A stretch of 64,000 nt of DNA from Progne subis subis (Eukaryota > Chordata > Aves > Passeriformes > Hirundinidae), in assembly GCA_022316685.1 (NCBI GenBank), contig JAKJHU010001418.1:1-64000 (forward strand). The letters are read 5' to 3'. The position numbers and the translations under genes are program-made. This document shows, piece after piece, positions 59,884 to 64,000 of this stretch. The notes below the pieces were generated by a model that saw only the letters and a program-made list of their open reading frames with translations, searched no databases and was not told the DNA's origin. How positions within the stretch are numbered: position 1 is the stretch's first letter; each line of letters starts with the position of its first letter.

Positions 59884-60620
59884 GTCTTTGAGAGGTTTGT
59901 GCAATCATGGCCTCCAATTATCTGCTCTAATGAGCCCTTGAGAGGCTTTGTCAGGAACAACACTCAGTGGGGCTCATTAATGCTTCAAGGTACTTCAGTT
60001 GTTTTAAGGTACTTGGTGTTTCCCTTTTAAAAGTGTTATCATGGCCTCAGTTATCTACTTTAATTAGTCCCTTGGGATTCTTAGACAGTAAAATAATCAG
60101 TGGGGCTCCTTAATACTTCAGGATGCTCAGAATTTATTAAGGAACTTCTTTTTGACACTGAGTCTGAGAGGTTTGTGCAATCATGCCTCCAATTATCTGA
60201 TTTAATTAGTCCCTAGAGATTCTTAGCCAGTTACCACACTCAGTGCAGCTCATTAATGTCTCAAGGTACTCAGGGGTAATTTAAGTACTTCTTTGAGGCA
60301 CCAAGTCTCTGAGAGGTTTTTGTGCAATCATGGCCTCCAATTATCTGCTCTAATGAGTCCCTTGAGAGCTTTGCATTGACACTCAGTGAGGTTCATTAAT
60401 ACTTTGAGATACTCAAGGTGTTTAAGCTACTTTGGAATTTCCTTCCTCACTGAGTCTCTGAGAGGTTTTTATACAGTCCTGGCCTCCATTTCTGTCCTTC
60501 ATGAACTCCATGAGGAGCCTGTGTTGGGGATGGACCTCTGTGGGACCCACTGATGCATCGAGACACTTTGGGTTTTTCTTCTGACTTTCACTCCTGGAAA
60601 GGTTTGTGCAATCTCCTCTC
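59884..60620. repeat. Tandem repeat with ~145-bp unit (copy B)
   Basis: The same order of diverged units as 27405-28140, so the array existed before the segmental duplication and has not expanded or contracted since. Confidence 0.8.
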
Positions 60621-61764
60621 AGGCCCTGAGGTTCCAGGGTTTAACACCAAATCCACCACGGGGCTCATCAGGATCAAGCAAGTCCTGACAAACCATGGCT
60701 CTGCCTTGAGTTCCCTCTGGTCCGGTGCCATTCATTTGGAAGTTTTCCTGCTGCAGTTATGGAGAAATATTTCAAGGAGCTTCTAAGAAATACATATTAC
60801 TACTTTCAAGTGCGTATTTCATTACTGTTCTCATTACACAAGAGGTGATTGCAGCATTCTGTGGTTGATACTGAGCCAGGGTCTCCCAAGGAGGTTTGGC
60901 CTGCTCAGAGAAGCTGTGTCTTAGGTGTGACCCAGTGTGGACAACCTTGCTCCACATTCCCAAACTACATGCTGTCTGTTCTCACTCACCTGGGACCTGC
61001 TTTCCTTGGAGACCTGGCTGCACTTAGCCAAAGAAGGATTTTCTTCTTTACTTTTTGAAGCAATCTAAAACTCCTGAGTTTCCCCATTAAAAACAAACAC
61101 CCTCCTCAAGTGTGGGCCAAGCCCAAGGCCACCAAGAGCACTGCAGCCCTGCCCTGGGCCAGGAGTGAGGGTGGATCATCATCCCAACCTGCCCTGGGCC
61201 ATTGCAAGGGGCTGTGGCCATGGACACTGCACTGAGCCCACTGCTGCCTTTGGATCCCTCATCCCTTCAAGTTTCCTTGGAAAGCAGCCCAAGGACCCAT
61301 TTCTGCAGCCAGGTTCCGTGGCCACTTGCACGCAGAGCTGTTGCTGTCCTGGGCTGCCAGGGCACCCCTGAGGACAAAGCGGTGCCGGGGCTGTTCCAGG
61401 TACAATTGCACTGACACTCGTTGATGCCCTCAGGTGCCACGGCAGCGGCCACAGGGACCCGTTCCTTGGTTTGGTGCCGTGGCAGCCAAGGCCTGGAGCC
61501 GCTGTGATGGTTGGGTGCCAGGGAAACCTGCCCTGGGCCCCTTGCTCAGGGCTGGTGTCAGTGCCCAGAGCCAGAGGGGATCCCTTGCTGGGGGCTTGTG
61601 CCACGGCCACCTGCCCTGTGCCGCGCTGGCTGCTCAGGCGCCGCGGAACCAGCAGCAAACGCCACTGCCAGGGCCAAAGGCCAGCTCAGCCAGACAGAAA
61701 GGGGCAGGGCTGGGCACTGCTTCCATGGCAGCCCTCCCTGGGACACCACACCTGGGTCACCTGT

Positions 61765-62455
61765 TGTTTTGGTTTGGGGTAAATTTGGGATCAAACTTCT
61801 GAATGGGGAGCAAATTTAAATGGCCCTTCCCCCCAACCAGTCTGGTAAAGAACTTTCTCAGAGAAAAGTGGAAAAATCTATTTTATTTAACAAATAATGT
61901 GCATTTAAGCATAAAGAATGAATAAATACTATGAAACAATAAAACTTGTTGTTCTGGTGTGAGATGGTAAATTGACAGAGTTCTTCTATGGATGCAGCTT
62001 GGCTTTTTTTGTTCGTTTGTTTTTTAATTAATTTTTGTTTTTCTGGTGCTGTTGGAAAATGCCGAGGTCCAGGCCCTGGTGGGCTGAAGGTGTAAGCTTT
62101 TAGGTTTATTTTGTTTTGTTTTGGTGGGTTTTTTTGTTTTTTTTTGTTTTGTTTTGTTTTGTTTTGTTTTATTTTTTACGTTTAGAGTAGGTTTAAATAG
62201 TTTTAAGAAAAAAAGGAAAAAAAATAGTTTAGGGAACCAACTAAAAGCAATTTTTAATTTTTTTTTGGTAGTTTTTAAAAGTTTTTGTTGAACACCTTAC
62301 GTGGAGAAGAATGTGTAGGAGTTAGGTAGTTTTTTTAAAATAAACTTTGCATTTTTCTTTGTTCTTAGAACTAGTTTTAAATCACAGAACTTTATATACA
62401 GCACGAACAGAACAGACAATTGGGGATACAAGCATCATAAAGTTACTTTAGGATA
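61765..62455 (-). mobile_element. ERV 3' LTR with C-to-T changes (duplicate)
   Basis: Duplicate of 29282-29959. The edited positions (GGTAGTTTTTTTAAAATAAA in place of the C-bearing partner) are shared with copy A. The end reads GTTACTTTAGGATA, followed by TTTTACTCTTTATCCCC, a pyrimidine tract whose complement is a plausible polypurine tract. Confidence 0.7.
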
Positions 62456-63984
62456 TTTTACTCTTTATCCCCATATCGTCGACTTACTAAAACTAATATA
62501 TATTTCTAGCTCTGCACACACATACACTACCCATACATGTATCTATATAAAAACAATATGCAATATACAATATACAATACAATATACATATATACAATAT
62601 ACAATATACAGCTATATACAGACAATGGCAGTGGCATTCAGTACACAGTGATCATTACACATGGTTCTTACTCAACAATCAGATCTCCTTGAAGTGCACA
62701 TTGTGTGGTTTTATCTTTTTGCATTACTTACTATGTGTAACTTGGTCCTTGAATAAAGACAATCCCACGATGGGTTTGTCTGTACTTGAAGTAGAATTGA
62801 TTTAAAGTGTCTTTCTTAACAAACTTCTTACATGTTCTACTGGGACTTTATCTCCTGTATGTGGGGGCTTAGACTGGGTAGGGCTTGCTCTGCTGGTGGA
62901 ACTTTGGGTGTTAACTAACTAGGGGTTTTTTAGATGCTGTTTTTAATTTTTCTAAGATTTCCTACTTAGTGTTTTTAGGGTGGTTTTTAACAGTCTATTG
63001 TATTTTTTTACTTTCTTTTAAGTTGGTGTATGGTAGGGGATATGCTACACTTAATGCTATGTTCTTTAGTTTAGTTGTTGATGAGGTTGTTTTTGAAATG
63101 AGTTCTATTGTTTGATTTAATTTTTTATGGGTACTATGTCTTTAAAGAACTTGTTTTTAAAGGTTTAGAATGGTGTTATGGGTTGTAGCATGAGGTACAG
63201 GGTAGGTTTTTAATTATTTGTGGTGGCTTTTATTACTGTGAGTTTGTAGTGCTTACTTTGGTGTGTTTGGGGTAGTGTAATATAATTAATTTGCTAGGTA
63301 TTTCTATATTTGTATTTGGATTATTGCTTGCTCTATTATAGGGGATTTATTTGTTTGGATTGCTTGATTGTAGTACATGTTTTACAGTTATGGATAACTT
63401 AAGAAATACTTTTTATGGTTAGAATTATTTTTTGGTTTTGTGCTTACTTATAGGTGGTATCTTTAGTATTTAGGGGACACTGAGCATTTTTTAAAAGATG
63501 TAACTGATTTAAAAGAGAAAAACGAAAGGAGAGATTGAAAAGCCCCAACCCCTACTTTTCTTCTAACAAACTGGGTGTGAATATTGATAAATTTTTAAAC
63601 CATATTGTTGGAACTAGGACGTACGGTAGGATGAAGAAACTATAAAGTAAACATACTTGGCACAAACTCTAGTATTTTATAAACTTTGTGTAAATTATAA
63701 TTACTGAGCTTAATGACATTGTGTACTTTTAGTATAAAAGTGATGTCTTAGGGAACACTGGAGTTATTTTTGGATAAGAAAATAAATGTAGGGACTAGAA
63801 AAGTATTACAACATTAAAAAAGCATGGGAAATAGAAACAGAGAAAGGACTTTATTCTGAGACATTAGGAATTTAAGGAGTAACATGGCTATGGACTGTTT
63901 TATTTTTATATAAAGGACAACTAAAATGTAATTATTAATCAAGAGAAGCTTTTTCCACTCTCTTGAGCATCAATAACAAGGTAT
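62456..63984 (-). mobile_element. ERV internal region, C-depleted (duplicate)
   Basis: Duplicate of 29960-31471 with the same base skew. No retroviral frame. Confidence 0.65.
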
Positions 63985-64000
63985 TGTCCTGGTTTAAGGC
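63985..64000 (-). mobile_element. Start of the second LTR, cut by window edge
   Basis: TGTCCTGGTTTAAGGC matches the first 16 bases of the LTR at 31472, so the duplication includes at least the beginning of that LTR. Confidence 0.65.

Larger units (their letters stand above)
58862..64000. repeat. Segmental duplication, copy B
   Basis: Direct copy of 26385-31487, continuing past the window edge. Similarity is strong from about 58905; 58862-58904 is weakly similar. It keeps the tandem repeat array, the GC-rich spacer and the edited ERV. Small indels such as a (CAATATA)n expansion at about 62555-62610 distinguish it. Confidence 0.9.

Overview
The window looks like nuclear DNA of a bird, most likely a songbird (Passeriformes). 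The grounds are antisense and sense CR1 LINE fragments, many endogenous-retrovirus (ERV) LTRs, GC-rich spacers, and remnants of gene families that are expanded in songbirds: OR14-type olfactory receptors, KRAB-less C2H2 zinc-finger genes that open with a short MEEEAVRKRKMPQDSQA exon, a PAK3-like kinase, and one MHC class II beta transmembrane exon. I see no bacterial operons, CRISPR arrays, tRNAs or rRNAs. Only one gene, the zinc-finger gene at 34160-35313, appears intact. Everything else that codes is an exon fragment or a pseudogene.

Layout. 1-1200 holds an LTR piece and minisatellites. 2653-2748 is one possible exon. 4080-4790 is an A-rich, G-depleted tract, followed by a CpG-rich block (about 4980-5210). 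6198-14470 is a multi-exon locus on the + strand that ends in two conserved PAK kinase exons (G-loop and VAIK lysine) and then stops, so the catalytic C-lobe is missing. 16216-19106 has four exons whose phases fit one another and which encode an acidic protein I do not recognise. 19107-22129 is AT-rich and empty, followed by an ERV LTR. 23056-23982 (-) is an OR14-like pseudogene. 26385-31487 is a >=5 kb duplicon that recurs at 58862-64000. It contains a tandem repeat with units of about 135-150 bp and a minus-strand ERV whose 3' LTR and internal region carry strand-biased C-to-T changes. A second OR14-like pseudogene (56511-57444, -) lies at the same side of the second duplicon.

The middle (32 to 55 kb) is a mosaic of low-copy repeats in opposite orientation: a 315-bp repeat (32684-32996 / 52833-53150), a 1-kb repeat with a CR1 fragment (36994-38035 / 54100-55085), and two zinc-finger copies (34160-35313 on -, 48447-49564 on +). 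Each zinc-finger copy has a co-oriented LTR of the same family upstream. In the second copy that LTR is joined directly to the intron/exon-2 boundary. A third LTR of the family (43311-43909) borders an ACTGGG minisatellite next to the orphan MHC class II exon.

The genes do not form a pathway. The region reads as a duplicating, retroelement-rich, gene-decay landscape. The most interesting signals are the strand-asymmetric editing signature in the ERV, which predates the duplication, the LTR-linked zinc-finger duplicon with an in-frame fossil finger beyond the stop codon, the truncated PAK3-like locus with a CRE-like palindrome at its 5' end, and the unrecognised four-exon acidic gene.
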